Assembly: GCF_000337175.1 (NCBI RefSeq)
Contig: NZ_AOIJ01000079.1
Span: 62,341 to 126,340 of the forward strand
Length of the DNA stretch: 64,000 bases
Direction: 5' to 3'
Source of the DNA: Natrinema gari JCM 14663
Lineage (GTDB): Archaea; Halobacteriota; Halobacteria; Halobacteriales; Natrialbaceae
A model generated the notes under the pieces. It was given only the letters and a program-made list of their open reading frames with translations. It did not search any database and was not told the origin of the DNA. Position numbers and translations under genes: made by a program. Shown one piece after another: positions 37,308 through 45,542 of the stretch (positions are counted from its first letter, which is position 1; each line of letters starts with the position of its first letter).

Positions 37308-38138
37308 CTAGATGGCATCGCGAGCGGCCGCGACGACCCCTTCGACGCGCTCCCGTGAGACCGGAGCGGTCGTCTCGCCACCGCGTTTGAGTGCGGTGCC
37401 GACGATGACGCCGTCTGCACCCGCGTCGAAGCACTCACTGACCGTCTCGCTCGTCACGCCGCTCCCGACGAACACCGGGACCCGATCGTGGTCCCGCTCC
37501 GCGAGCGCGTCGGCGACGCGGTCGACGTCTGCGAGTGAGGTTTCGACGCCGGTTCCGGCCCCGGAAACGATAACGCCGTCGGCCGCGCCGCGCTCGACCG
37601 TCTCGAGGGCCGTCCGCTCGATATCCCGCTGTCCCATCGGCGTCGCGTGCTTGACGTGGACGTCCGCGAGGATGGCAACGTCGGCCCCGATCCGATCGCG
37701 AAGCCGGAGCGTCTCGTGGGCCCGGCCCTCGATGAGTCCCTGATCGGTTGCTGCGGTGCCCACGTGGACGTTGACCCGGACGAACGCGGCGTCAGCGGCC
37801 GCCGCGATCGACAGCGCGGCGCGGGCATCGTTGCGGAGCACGTTGATTCCGAACGGCACGTCGACGGCGTCGGTCAGTGCCGTCGCGACGGCCGTCATCT
37901 CCGCGACGACGTGTTTCGGAACGTCATCGGGATGGAACGGCCCGTCGCCGAAGTTCTCGAGGATGATGTCGTCGACCCCGCCCGCCTCGAGCCGGGTGCC
38001 ATCCTCGAGTGCGCGGGTTCGGACGGCCCGGCGGTCGCCGTCGAAAGCCGGTGCGCCGGGGAGCGGCGGGAGGTGAACCATGCCGATAACGGGGCGGTCG
38101 GCGTCGAATCGGTCCCGGAGTGCTGTGGCCGTGGCCAT
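37308..38138 (-). CDS. BtpA/SgcQ family TIM-barrel protein
   Basis: A 276-residue protein with the family start VIGMVHLPPLPGAP, then VDDIILENFGDGPF, VPFGINVLRNDA and the C-terminal GSGVTSETV plus GADGVIVGTALK phosphate-binding region. BtpA is known from cyanobacterial photosystem I biogenesis, but in other prokaryotes the family is a barrel enzyme of unknown substrate. The ATG at 38138 gives the standard length. It is divergent from the old yellow enzyme gene (128 bp gap). Confidence 0.87.
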   Translation of the reverse strand: MATATALRDRFDADRPVIGMVHLPPLPGAPAFDGDRRAVRTRALEDGTRLEAGGVDDIILENFGDGPFHPDDVPKHVVAEMTAVATALTDAVDVPFGINVLRNDARAALSIAAAADAAFVRVNVHVGTAATDQGLIEGRAHETLRLRDRIGADVAILADVHVKHATPMGQRDIERTALETVERGAADGVIVSGAGTGVETSLADVDRVADALAERDHDRVPVFVGSGVTSETVSECFDAGADGVIVGTALKRGGETTAPVSRERVEGVVAAARDAI

Positions 38139-38266
38139 ATCAGTGCTGGGTCCGAGCCGGATAAATGAGTGCGGATCGCTCCGTCGGAGGGCACGGTGTA
38201 CGGACGATCCGGCAAGCCCCGCTCCCTCCACGGTTGTTTTTTCGTCGGCGAGGTAATGTTCCGCTG

Positions 38267-39385
38267 ATGGCAGACTTACTCGCTCCGTTATCGTTGCGCG
38301 ACCGTGAGGCGGAAAACCGGATTGCCGTCTCGCCGATGTGTCAGTATTCGTGTGAGCGTGACGGGCTCCCGACCGAGTGGCACCGCGTCCACCTCGGGAG
38401 CCGGGCCGTCGGCGGTGCCGGCATCGTAATGACCGAGGCCACGGCCGTCGAGCCGGCCGGCCGCATCACGCCCTACGACCTGGGCATCTGGAGCGACGAA
38501 CACGCGGCCGCGCTCGAGCCGATCACCGAGTTCATCCGCGAACAGGGCGGACTGCCCGGCATCCAGCTCGCCCACGCGGGTCACAAGGCCAGCAAGGAAC
38601 GGCCCTGGGAGGGCCACGTCCCGATCCAGCCCGACGGGACCGACCCCCACGGTGCGTCCGGTTGGGAAGTCATCTCGCCGTCCCCCGACGCCTACCCGCC
38701 GTTCGACGGCGACCGGCCGGCGATGCGGAAGGCCGACCAGGACGATATCGAGGGCGTCATCGAGGCCTATCGCGCGGCGGCCGAACGGTCACTCGAGGCC
38801 GGCTTCGAGATCGCGGAGATCCACGCGGCCCACGGCTACCTGCTCCACGAGTTCCTCTCGCCGGTCACGAACACCCGCGAGGACGACTACGGCGGCAGCT
38901 TCGAGAATCGGACGCGGCTGGTCCGCGAGGTCGTCGCGGCCGTCCGCGAGGTCTGGCCGGACGACAAGCCGGTGTTCGTCCGCATCTCCGGTACCGATTG
39001 GCTCGACGACCGCGAATCGTGGAACATCGAGCAGTCGGTCCGCCTGGCGAACGACTTCGCCGATCTCGGCGTCGATCTGGTCGACGTGAGTTCGGGCGGG
39101 CTTCACCCCGAACAGTCGATTTCGGGCGGTCCGAACTTCCAGGTGCCGCTGGCAGAACGGGTCCGTGCGGACGCGGACGTCGCCGTCGGCGCGGTCGGCG
39201 GCGTCACCGAACCGGAGCAGGCAGACGCGCTGGTCCGCAACGGCCGCGCCGACCTCGTGCTCGTGGGCCGGGAGTTCCTGCGCGATCCGTACTTCGGCCT
39301 CCGCGCAGCCGACGACCTCGAGCGTGACCCGGACGCGGCCGCGAACGCGTGGCCGGCCCAGTACCGGCGCGCCGCGAAGCGGTAA
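38267..39385 (+). CDS. Old yellow enzyme family NADH:flavin oxidoreductase (YqjM-like)
   Basis: A 372-residue FMN barrel that reduces activated C=C bonds with NAD(P)H. Family marks are the N-terminal NRIAVSPMCQYSC (with the YqjM-type Cys), HLGSRAVGGAGIVMTEATAV, QLAHAGHKAS with the substrate-binding His pair, HAAHGYLLHEFLSP and the C-terminal VLVGREFLRDP for FMN phosphate. The ATG at 38267 is directly before the family start. Physiological substrate unknown; a role in detoxifying electrophiles is usual. Confidence 0.92.
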   Translation: MADLLAPLSLRDREAENRIAVSPMCQYSCERDGLPTEWHRVHLGSRAVGGAGIVMTEATAVEPAGRITPYDLGIWSDEHAAALEPITEFIREQGGLPGIQLAHAGHKASKERPWEGHVPIQPDGTDPHGASGWEVISPSPDAYPPFDGDRPAMRKADQDDIEGVIEAYRAAAERSLEAGFEIAEIHAAHGYLLHEFLSPVTNTREDDYGGSFENRTRLVREVVAAVREVWPDDKPVFVRISGTDWLDDRESWNIEQSVRLANDFADLGVDLVDVSSGGLHPEQSISGGPNFQVPLAERVRADADVAVGAVGGVTEPEQADALVRNGRADLVLVGREFLRDPYFGLRAADDLERDPDAAANAWPAQYRRAAKR

Positions 39386-39436
39386 CGCGGTCGACTCGAC
39401 TGCGGGTTCGAACCGGTCCGACGGGCGGGACTCGAG

Positions 39437-40237
39437 TTACGCGCCGTTGAAGCCGTCCAGCCAGCCGGTGACCGAAGACTGCAACGCGCCCGTCGTCGTC
39501 CCGATATTCAGGAGTTGGTAGCCGTTCGCGGCCTTTTCGTTGACATCGTCCATGCCGAAGCCGAGGCCACCGACCGGCACGTCGGCCTCGACGGCGGCCG
39601 ACCGGATCGTCTCGACGGCTTCCTCGACCTCCGGATGATCGAACTCGCCCGGATGGCCCAGCGAGACCGAGAGATCGAGCGGGCCGATGAAGACGAAGCC
39701 GAGTTCGGGGACCGCGAGGATGTCGTCGAGTTCGTCGAGCGCGGACTGCGTCTCGACCGTGACCCCGACGACGGCCGACTCGTCCTCGCTGGTCACGTAC
39801 TCGTCGGTCAGCCCCCAGCGGCTCGCTCGAGGGTTGGCCATGCCCCGGCGGCCGGGTTCGCCGTCGTACTCGAACCGACCGGCCCGAACCGCCGCCCTGA
39901 GTTCCTCGGCGCTGCCGACTCGCGGGAGGAAGACGTTTCGAACGCCGGCGTCGAGGGCTTTCCGTACCAGCGACGGATCGGTATCGGGAAGCCGCACCAA
40001 CAGCTCCGTCCCGGTGCCGTCCACTGCGCGTAGCAGTTCCTCCAGTCGGCCCGCGTCCCGCGGGCTCGGCCCGCCGTGCTCGAGGTCGATCCAGACGAAA
40101 TCAACGCCCAGCGCCGCGTAGAGTTCGACGACCGTCGGACTGTACGTGTTCTCGAGGACGCCGAGGGCCACGTCGCCGGACTCGAGCGTCTCCCGAAGCG
40201 CGTTGGTGCGCGGGTGCTGACTCACACGTCGATTCAT
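39437..40237 (-). CDS. HpcH/HpaI family aldolase
   Basis: A 266-residue class II pyruvate aldolase barrel. The metal-binding and catalytic segments include WIDLEHGG (catalytic His after the strand), a LLVRLPDTDP strand with the phosphate/pyruvate-binding Arg, VTVETQSALDELDDI (metal Glu) and FIGPLDLSVSLGHPG (metal Asp). The family cleaves 4-hydroxy-2-oxo acids into pyruvate and an aldehyde. No aromatic degradation genes are nearby, so the substrate is open. Confidence 0.9.
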   Translation of the reverse strand: MNRRVSQHPRTNALRETLESGDVALGVLENTYSPTVVELYAALGVDFVWIDLEHGGPSPRDAGRLEELLRAVDGTGTELLVRLPDTDPSLVRKALDAGVRNVFLPRVGSAEELRAAVRAGRFEYDGEPGRRGMANPRASRWGLTDEYVTSEDESAVVGVTVETQSALDELDDILAVPELGFVFIGPLDLSVSLGHPGEFDHPEVEEAVETIRSAAVEADVPVGGLGFGMDDVNEKAANGYQLLNIGTTTGALQSSVTGWLDGFNGA

Positions 40238-40303
40238 ACGGTCCCGGACTAAAGGCTTGGGCCGGACCGGCGGTAGTGGGCCACGTTTACGGGTCGAACC
40301 GCC

Positions 40304-40867
40304 TCAGTCGTCTTTCCACTTGATCGAACAGCCACGGGAGGGCTGCCACTCGAGGTCGACTGACGTACCGGCCAGCACGGATTCGATCGCCTCGCGAACG
40401 TGGAACCGGGTCGGCTCGTCGTCGGGGTTGAGAGCGTCGTCGAGACGGCCGTGGTAGACCAGTTCGAACTCGTCGTCGTCACGCGCGAAGAGGAACGGAT
40501 CCGGCGTGCAGACCGCACCGTACGCACGGGCGACGTCCTGGCGCTCGTCGCGGAGGTACGCGTCGTAGTCGACTTTCCCGTCGTCGACGTACTCCCGCAT
40601 CTGATCGATGGAATCGTCGGGGTACTCCTCGGCGTCGTTGGGGTTGATCCCGACGACCGCGACGTCATCGTACTCGGCGGCCAGTTCGTTCAGCAGGTCG
40701 AACTTCGCCTGCGCGTACGGGCAGTGGTTACACGTGAACACGAGCAACAGCGCCTCGTCGTCGGCGAAGGAGTCGAGCGAGTACGTCTCGCCGTCGACGC
40801 CCTCGAGTTCGAACTCGGGAGCGGGGTCGCCGGCCTCGAGTTCCGATTCGGACTCTTTGAGAACCAT
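40304..40867 (-). CDS. Thioredoxin-fold peroxiredoxin-like protein
   Basis: A 187-residue protein of the AhpC/TSA-redoxin branch with the start DPAPEFELEGVDGETYSL and a C-x-x-C redox site in FTCNHCPYAQAK. The CNHCPYA form is typical of the thioredoxin-like family seen beside membrane or lipid genes in many bacteria. It is probably a cytosolic disulfide or peroxide-handling protein. The ATG at 40867 gives the family start; the longer frame upstream is Ser-rich shadow. Confidence 0.87.
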   Translation of the reverse strand: MVLKESESELEAGDPAPEFELEGVDGETYSLDSFADDEALLLVFTCNHCPYAQAKFDLLNELAAEYDDVAVVGINPNDAEEYPDDSIDQMREYVDDGKVDYDAYLRDERQDVARAYGAVCTPDPFLFARDDDEFELVYHGRLDDALNPDDEPTRFHVREAIESVLAGTSVDLEWQPSRGCSIKWKDD

Positions 40868-40940
40868 ATCCGACCGTTCGGCTCGTTCGGCCTTAATCGT
40901 CACGCTCGGGACAGTCGGCTCGCGACCGTGATACCGCGTC

Positions 40941-41165
40941 CTAGCCGAACAACTCCGCGAACTCGAGGAGCAGGCCGGGGACGACCAGCAGGGTGATCCC
41001 GCCGACGAGCAAGGCGAGCGGGACGAGCAAGCTAACATCGGTCAGCAGCCAGAGGGCGAGTCCGCCAAGGATCGCCAGCAGGCCAACCAGCCGGAGCAGC
41101 CAGACGAACAGCCCCTCGAGTTCCGAATCGGCGACGACATCGGCGAGTTCGAATACTTCGTCCAT
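40941..41165 (-). CDS. 74-residue membrane protein
   Basis: A small protein with a polar, acidic N-terminus (about 1-20) and two hydrophobic helices (about 22-40 and 45-66, rich in Leu). The ATG at 41165 is 27 bp downstream of a TATA-like GAATTAAGT on the minus strand, so it is leaderless; a GTG nine codons upstream is less likely. Function unknown. Confidence 0.65.
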   Translation of the reverse strand: MDEVFELADVVADSELEGLFVWLLRLVGLLAILGGLALWLLTDVSLLVPLALLVGGITLLVVPGLLLEFAELFG

Positions 41166-41283
41166 GAGTGGTCGAAACTGGCCGACGGACACACTTAATT
41201 CCGGCGGCGAGTGTTATGAGTGGATCCCTCGTGTTCCCCCGTGACGACTTACATATTTGTACCCCCGGCCGCATCGACTGGGT

Positions 41284-41967
41284 ATGAAGACGCTCGAGGT
41301 CACCGACGAGCAGTACGCGTTCATCCAGTACCTCCGCGAGGAGATCTCCGAATCGGTCGTCGGCAAGTACGGGTTCGTCCGCGAACAGGACGCCGTCCAG
41401 TTCCTGGTCGACAACCTCGATGAGGAGATCGAGATCGACGCCGACGAGTTCGACTCCTCGGCGACCGACGACGTTTCGGCGTCCGTCGGTGCCGCCATCG
41501 ACGGCAGGGACGATCCGACCGAACTCGAGGAAGTCTCCTACGTCGAAGGCGACGCCGCCGACCCGCCGGCCGACGACGCGGGAGACGCTGACGGCTCGAG
41601 CGAGACGGGTCCAACCGACGACGCCGACGGGACCGGAACTGACTCGGACGACGGCGAAGCCGACCCGGACGCCGACGACGGCGACGATGGGGACGATGAG
41701 GACACAAGCGACAACGGCGGCGACGGCTCGGCCGACGACGGCGACGATGGGGACGATGAGGACACAAGCGACAACGGCGGCGACGGCTCGGCCGACGACG
41801 ACGACATGTTAGACGAGATGATGAGCCTGCTCGAGACCCACGACGACAAGTGGGCGGAGTCCGACGCGGCGGATTTCCGGTACACCGTCGACCTCCCCGA
41901 CGGCTCGAGCGAACAGGTACAGACGAAAGACGACGTACGGGCGCTGCTGTTCAAGAACTACCGGTAA
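41284..41967 (+). CDS. Acidic protein with a 20-residue tandem repeat
   Basis: A 227-residue protein. The N-terminal part (about 1-60) is ordered (MKTLEVTDEQYAFIQYL, a possible ribbon-helix-helix-like dimer region), the middle (about 80-170) is Asp/Gly-rich and contains an exact 20-residue duplication, and the C-terminal region (about 172-227; FRYTVDLPDGSSEQV) looks like a small folded domain. There are no membrane helices. The function is unknown. Confidence 0.7.
   Translation: MKTLEVTDEQYAFIQYLREEISESVVGKYGFVREQDAVQFLVDNLDEEIEIDADEFDSSATDDVSASVGAAIDGRDDPTELEEVSYVEGDAADPPADDAGDADGSSETGPTDDADGTGTDSDDGEADPDADDGDDGDDEDTSDNGGDGSADDGDDGDDEDTSDNGGDGSADDDDMLDEMMSLLETHDDKWAESDAADFRYTVDLPDGSSEQVQTKDDVRALLFKNYR
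41671..41800 (+). repeat. Exact 60-bp tandem duplication inside a gene
   Basis: The 60 bases from 41671 recur unchanged at 41731, with a further 10-base partial copy at 41791. In frame this repeats the 20-residue unit beginning DDGDDGDDEDTSDNGG. No substitutions separate the copies, so the duplication is recent or kept homogeneous. Confidence 0.9.
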
Positions 41968-42221
41968 CCCGAGGAGCCGGCCCGCCGTTTGCGGCTGGCA
42001 CCGTGCCTATCGTGGCGGGAGGGAGTCGCCACGCCCTCCGCAACCGATTCCGGCGATCATCGACCCCGATGGCTCGCGCTGCTCACGGCGGCTGTGCCGC
42101 CGCTGGATGCCGGCTGCCCAGTGTGAGATGAGATAGCTCCCCATGAGTTGTGCTGACACTGTCGCCGGTACGGCGGCCCAACAACGTTAAACCTTTACAC
42201 ACGCTCGCGCTTTCACGCCGT

Positions 42222-42707
42222 ATGAGCGAACGCGAGGTGCTCGAGTTGCTTCGTGAGAACGCGCGCTACTCCACGGCGGATATCGCGCGAATGACCGACC
42301 TCGAGGAACGCGAGGTCGAGGCGACCATCGAGGAACTCGAGGCGACGGATGTCGTCCGGGGCTACCAGGCGGTCGTCGACTGGGACAAGTTGGAAGACGA
42401 GCGCGTCCGCGCCGAAGTCGAGTTGAACGTCACGCTCGACCGCGAGACGAGCTACGACGATATCGCGGAGCGCCTCGCGCGGTTCCCGGAGGTCAAAGCC
42501 CTGCGGCTGATCAGCGGCGACTACGACTTCGACATGGAGGTCGAGGGCGACTCCATCCGCGAGGTCTCGCAGTTCATCAGCGAAAAGGTCGCACCCGTCC
42601 CCGAGATCACCCAGACGGTCACCCACTACGTGATGGCCTCCTACAAGGAGAACGGGATCGAACTCGGCGACGGCGAGGGGGACGACCGCCTCTCGTTCTC
42701 ACCCTGA
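42222..42707 (+). CDS. Lrp/AsnC family transcriptional regulator
   Basis: A 161-residue regulator: N-terminal helix-turn-helix (about 1-48, VLELLRENARYSTADIARMTDL) and a C-terminal RAM ligand-binding domain (about 60-140, VRAEVELNVTLDRETSYDDIAERL to ALRLISGDYDF). It probably senses an amino acid. A TATA-like TTAAACC lies about 30 bp upstream. It is followed after 2 bp by an aminotransferase gene, so it likely adjusts amino acid metabolism, perhaps its own operon. Confidence 0.93.
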   Translation: MSEREVLELLRENARYSTADIARMTDLEEREVEATIEELEATDVVRGYQAVVDWDKLEDERVRAEVELNVTLDRETSYDDIAERLARFPEVKALRLISGDYDFDMEVEGDSIREVSQFISEKVAPVPEITQTVTHYVMASYKENGIELGDGEGDDRLSFSP

Positions 42708-42709
42708 CC

Positions 42710-43867
42710 ATGACGTTCGAACTGTCAGACCGCGTGGAGACGGTGCCGCCCTCGGGCATTCGGCGCTTCTTCGAGATCGCCGAGGAACGCGACGATGTCA
42801 TTTCGCTTGGCGTCGGCGAACCCGATTTCGCGACGCCGTGGGCGGCCCGCGACGCCGCCATCACCTCGCTGGAGCAGGGAAAAACGTCGTACACGGCCAA
42901 CCGCGGCAAGCGCGAGCTTCGCGAGGCGATCGCCGACTACGTCGCCGATCGGTTCGATCTGGGGTACGGTGCCGACGAGGAGATCATCGTCACGGCGGGT
43001 GCCAGCGAGGCGGTCGACCTGGCCTTCCGGGCCTTCGTCGATCCCGGCGACACGGTCGCGATCGCCCAACCGGCCTACATCTCCTACGAACCCGGCGTGA
43101 TCTTCGCCGGCGGCGACGTGTTGCCGGTGCCGACCAAAGAGGAAGACGACTTCCGGCTCACCGCCGAGGCACTCGAGGCGGCCGGCGCGGCCGACGCGGA
43201 CGTGCTTGTCCTCTGTTATCCCAACAACCCGACGGGCGCGATCATGCCCGCCGCGGATCTCGAGCCGGTCGCGGCGTTCGCCCGCGAGCATGACCTGACG
43301 GTCTTTTCCGACGAGATCTACGCCGAGTTGACATACGACGGCGAGCACACCTCGATCGCGACGCTGCCGGGGATGCGCGAGCGGACCATCGTCTTCAACG
43401 GCTTCTCGAAGGCCCACGCGATGACCGGCCTCCGGCTGGGCTACGCCCTGGGTCCCGCCGATGCCATCGGTGCGATGAACAAGATCCACCAGTACACGAT
43501 GCTCTCGGCCCCGACAACGGCCCAGTATGCCGCGCTCGAGGCGCTGGAGTCCTGCGATGACGACGTCCGGGAGATGGTCGCGCAGTACGACCGCCGTCGG
43601 CAGTTCGTCCTCACGCGGTTCCGCGAGATCGGGATGGACGTCTTCGAGGCCAAGGGAGCGTTCTACTGCTTCCCCGAGGTTCCCGAGGGCTTCACCGCCG
43701 AGGAGTTCGCCGAGGAAGTCCTGCGCGAACAGGGCGTGGCCGTCGTCCCCGGCGACGTCTTCGGCGAGGGCGGCGCGGGTCACCTGCGGATCTCCTACGC
43801 GACCGGCCTTGAGGACCTCCGACGGGCGCTCAACCGGATCGAGGCGTTCGTCGAAGAACACGCCTGA
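42710..43867 (+). CDS. PLP-dependent aminotransferase, class I/II
   Basis: A 385-residue fold-type I aminotransferase. PLP-binding marks are GASEAVDLAFRAF, the CYPNNPTGAIMP Asn/Pro motif, the FSDEIYAELTYDG Asp/Tyr segment and the Schiff-base lysine in GFSKAHAMTGLRLGY, with the C-terminal LRISYATG Arg for the substrate carboxylate. The substrate is probably aspartate, aromatic or branched-chain amino acid; not certain. Co-transcribed with the Lrp-type regulator. Confidence 0.93.
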   Translation: MTFELSDRVETVPPSGIRRFFEIAEERDDVISLGVGEPDFATPWAARDAAITSLEQGKTSYTANRGKRELREAIADYVADRFDLGYGADEEIIVTAGASEAVDLAFRAFVDPGDTVAIAQPAYISYEPGVIFAGGDVLPVPTKEEDDFRLTAEALEAAGAADADVLVLCYPNNPTGAIMPAADLEPVAAFAREHDLTVFSDEIYAELTYDGEHTSIATLPGMRERTIVFNGFSKAHAMTGLRLGYALGPADAIGAMNKIHQYTMLSAPTTAQYAALEALESCDDDVREMVAQYDRRRQFVLTRFREIGMDVFEAKGAFYCFPEVPEGFTAEEFAEEVLREQGVAVVPGDVFGEGGAGHLRISYATGLEDLRRALNRIEAFVEEHA

Positions 43868-44076
43868 GACGGGAGTGACCGGCGTTGCCGTCGAGCACAC
43901 CTCTCTCGAGTAGTCCGCCCACCCGGATACGCCGGCCCTGCACTACTGGAGCCATTGAACGGCACTGCACACTTGACCGCATAACGGCGGTGCGGTCAGC
44001 GTGGCGATCGATGCAGTGGCACCGATTGATGTGGCGATCACGAACAGTTTTCCCGGTCGCCCGCCCTCTCGTGTAC

Positions 44077-45309
44077 ATGGTCGACTATCGTCCCATCCCG
44101 GACGAACGGGACGTCTTTCACGAGTACCGCAGCTACGCGTTCAGGCCCGAGGAGGGGGTGCCGGCGTACGACCCCGACGAGCACGAAACGCCCCGCGCGA
44201 CGCTCGGGTCCCGTCGCGGCGTCTACGAAGCCGATGGGGCCGACGACGCCGAGCCCCGCTGTGTCTGCCGGCACTACTGGCTCGAGTCCCGCGTTCGCGA
44301 CGAACACCACCGAACGGCCGGACTCGCGTCCGTCGCGACGCCACCCGAGTACCGCCGTCGGGGGTACGTTCGGCAACTCCTCGCCGACTCGCTCGCGGAG
44401 TATCGCGACCGTGCTATCCGGTTTTCCGTCCTGTGGCCGTTCAGTTATCGGTTCTATCGGCAATACGGGTGGGACACGTGCAACCGGATCGTCACCCACG
44501 AGTGCGAGCCCTCGGTGCTCTCGTTTGCGACCGCCGCGGTCGACCGGGACGTGGGATCGATGCGCCGATTCGCGGCCGACGAGTTCGAGTCGCTTATCCC
44601 AGCCTACGAGGCTCACGCCGACCGATACGCGCTGGCCCTCGAGCGCGACGCGGACTGGTGGCGACATCGTGTGTTCGCCGGCCACGATCGGGACCCGTTC
44701 GTCTACGCGTACGAACGCGACGGGCGGGTGCGGGGCTATCTCGTCTACACGCTCGACGGCGAAATGGGTGACCGGACGATGGCCGTCTCCGAGTTCGTCT
44801 CCGCGGATCGCGATGCCACCCTGTCGTTGTTGTCTTTCTGTCACGATCACGCGTCACAGGTCGAGCGCGTGCGACTTCGCGTTCCCGCGGCCGTTCCACT
44901 CCGCGATCTCGCTCGAGATCCCGACCGGATCGAGACCCATGTCGAGGACGGGCCGATGGTCCGCATCGTCGATGTCGCGGAAACGCTCTCCGCACTCTCG
45001 TACCCGGCTCTGGACGTCGATCTGACGATCGCCGTCGATGACCCGCTGGCCGAGTGGAACGAGGGCGTGTTCCGGCTGGCGGTCGCGGCCGACCACGCGG
45101 ACTGTACCCGTCTCGGCGACCGGTCGACATCGGCGGCCGACGCCGACGTTCGCCTCGAGATCGGTGCACTCTCACAGCTCGTCGTCGGGTTCCGGTCCGC
45201 GGCGCGCCTCGAGCGAACCGGCGGGATCGAGACGGCGGAGTCGGAGGCTGTGGAGGCGCTGTCGACGCTCTTTCCCGAAACCGACGTCTACCTCGGTGAT
45301 CAGTTTTGA
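44077..45309 (+). CDS. Eis-type GNAT N-acetyltransferase
   Basis: A 410-residue protein with the layout of the Eis family: an N-terminal GNAT domain with the acetyl-CoA-binding segment EYRRRGYVRQLLADSL (about 90-105), a second degenerate GNAT domain (about 180-290) and a C-terminal SCP2-like sterol-carrier fold (about 300-410). Bacterial Eis acetylates amines including aminoglycosides; natural archaeal substrates are unknown. The ATG at 44077 fits the family start; the frame upstream is shadow. Confidence 0.87.
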   Translation: MVDYRPIPDERDVFHEYRSYAFRPEEGVPAYDPDEHETPRATLGSRRGVYEADGADDAEPRCVCRHYWLESRVRDEHHRTAGLASVATPPEYRRRGYVRQLLADSLAEYRDRAIRFSVLWPFSYRFYRQYGWDTCNRIVTHECEPSVLSFATAAVDRDVGSMRRFAADEFESLIPAYEAHADRYALALERDADWWRHRVFAGHDRDPFVYAYERDGRVRGYLVYTLDGEMGDRTMAVSEFVSADRDATLSLLSFCHDHASQVERVRLRVPAAVPLRDLARDPDRIETHVEDGPMVRIVDVAETLSALSYPALDVDLTIAVDDPLAEWNEGVFRLAVAADHADCTRLGDRSTSAADADVRLEIGALSQLVVGFRSAARLERTGGIETAESEAVEALSTLFPETDVYLGDQF

Positions 45310-45456
45310 TCGCACGCGACGCTGCGTCGGCTGCTCCCTTCGACCGGCGGGGGAGAGAACCCGACGACGGACGGCGATTGTCACAGCGTCCCATCCGAAC
45401 GCTCGGCCACGGCACTGAAATAGGCCGTTCACTAACTACGTGCTAACTGTCTGTCG

Positions 45457-45540
45457 ATGATGACTACGGTTGTGAGTGGCGATCGCCTTGAGCGCGAGGA
45501 GGGTCGGTGTCGGTCGGCGGGCGGGGGTGGAGAGCCGTGA
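45457..45540 (+). CDS. Possible 27-codon leader ORF before the kinase-like gene
   Basis: A short frame (MMTTVVSGDRLERE..., 27 codons) ends with TGA two bases before the ATG of the next gene. Its first ATG is about 27 bp from an AT-richer patch (ACTAACTA, near 45432), as for a leaderless start. Such a leader could couple translation of the kinase-like gene. It may equally be chance. Confidence 0.25.
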   Translation: MMTTVVSGDRLEREEGRCRSAGGGGEP

Positions 45541-45542
45541 CG

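Noticed and set aside
42086..42102. Hairpin with 7-bp GC stem and TGT loop
   Set aside because: No T-run follows and the position is well away from the preceding stop codon, so a terminator role is not supported; chance is likely in GC-rich DNA.
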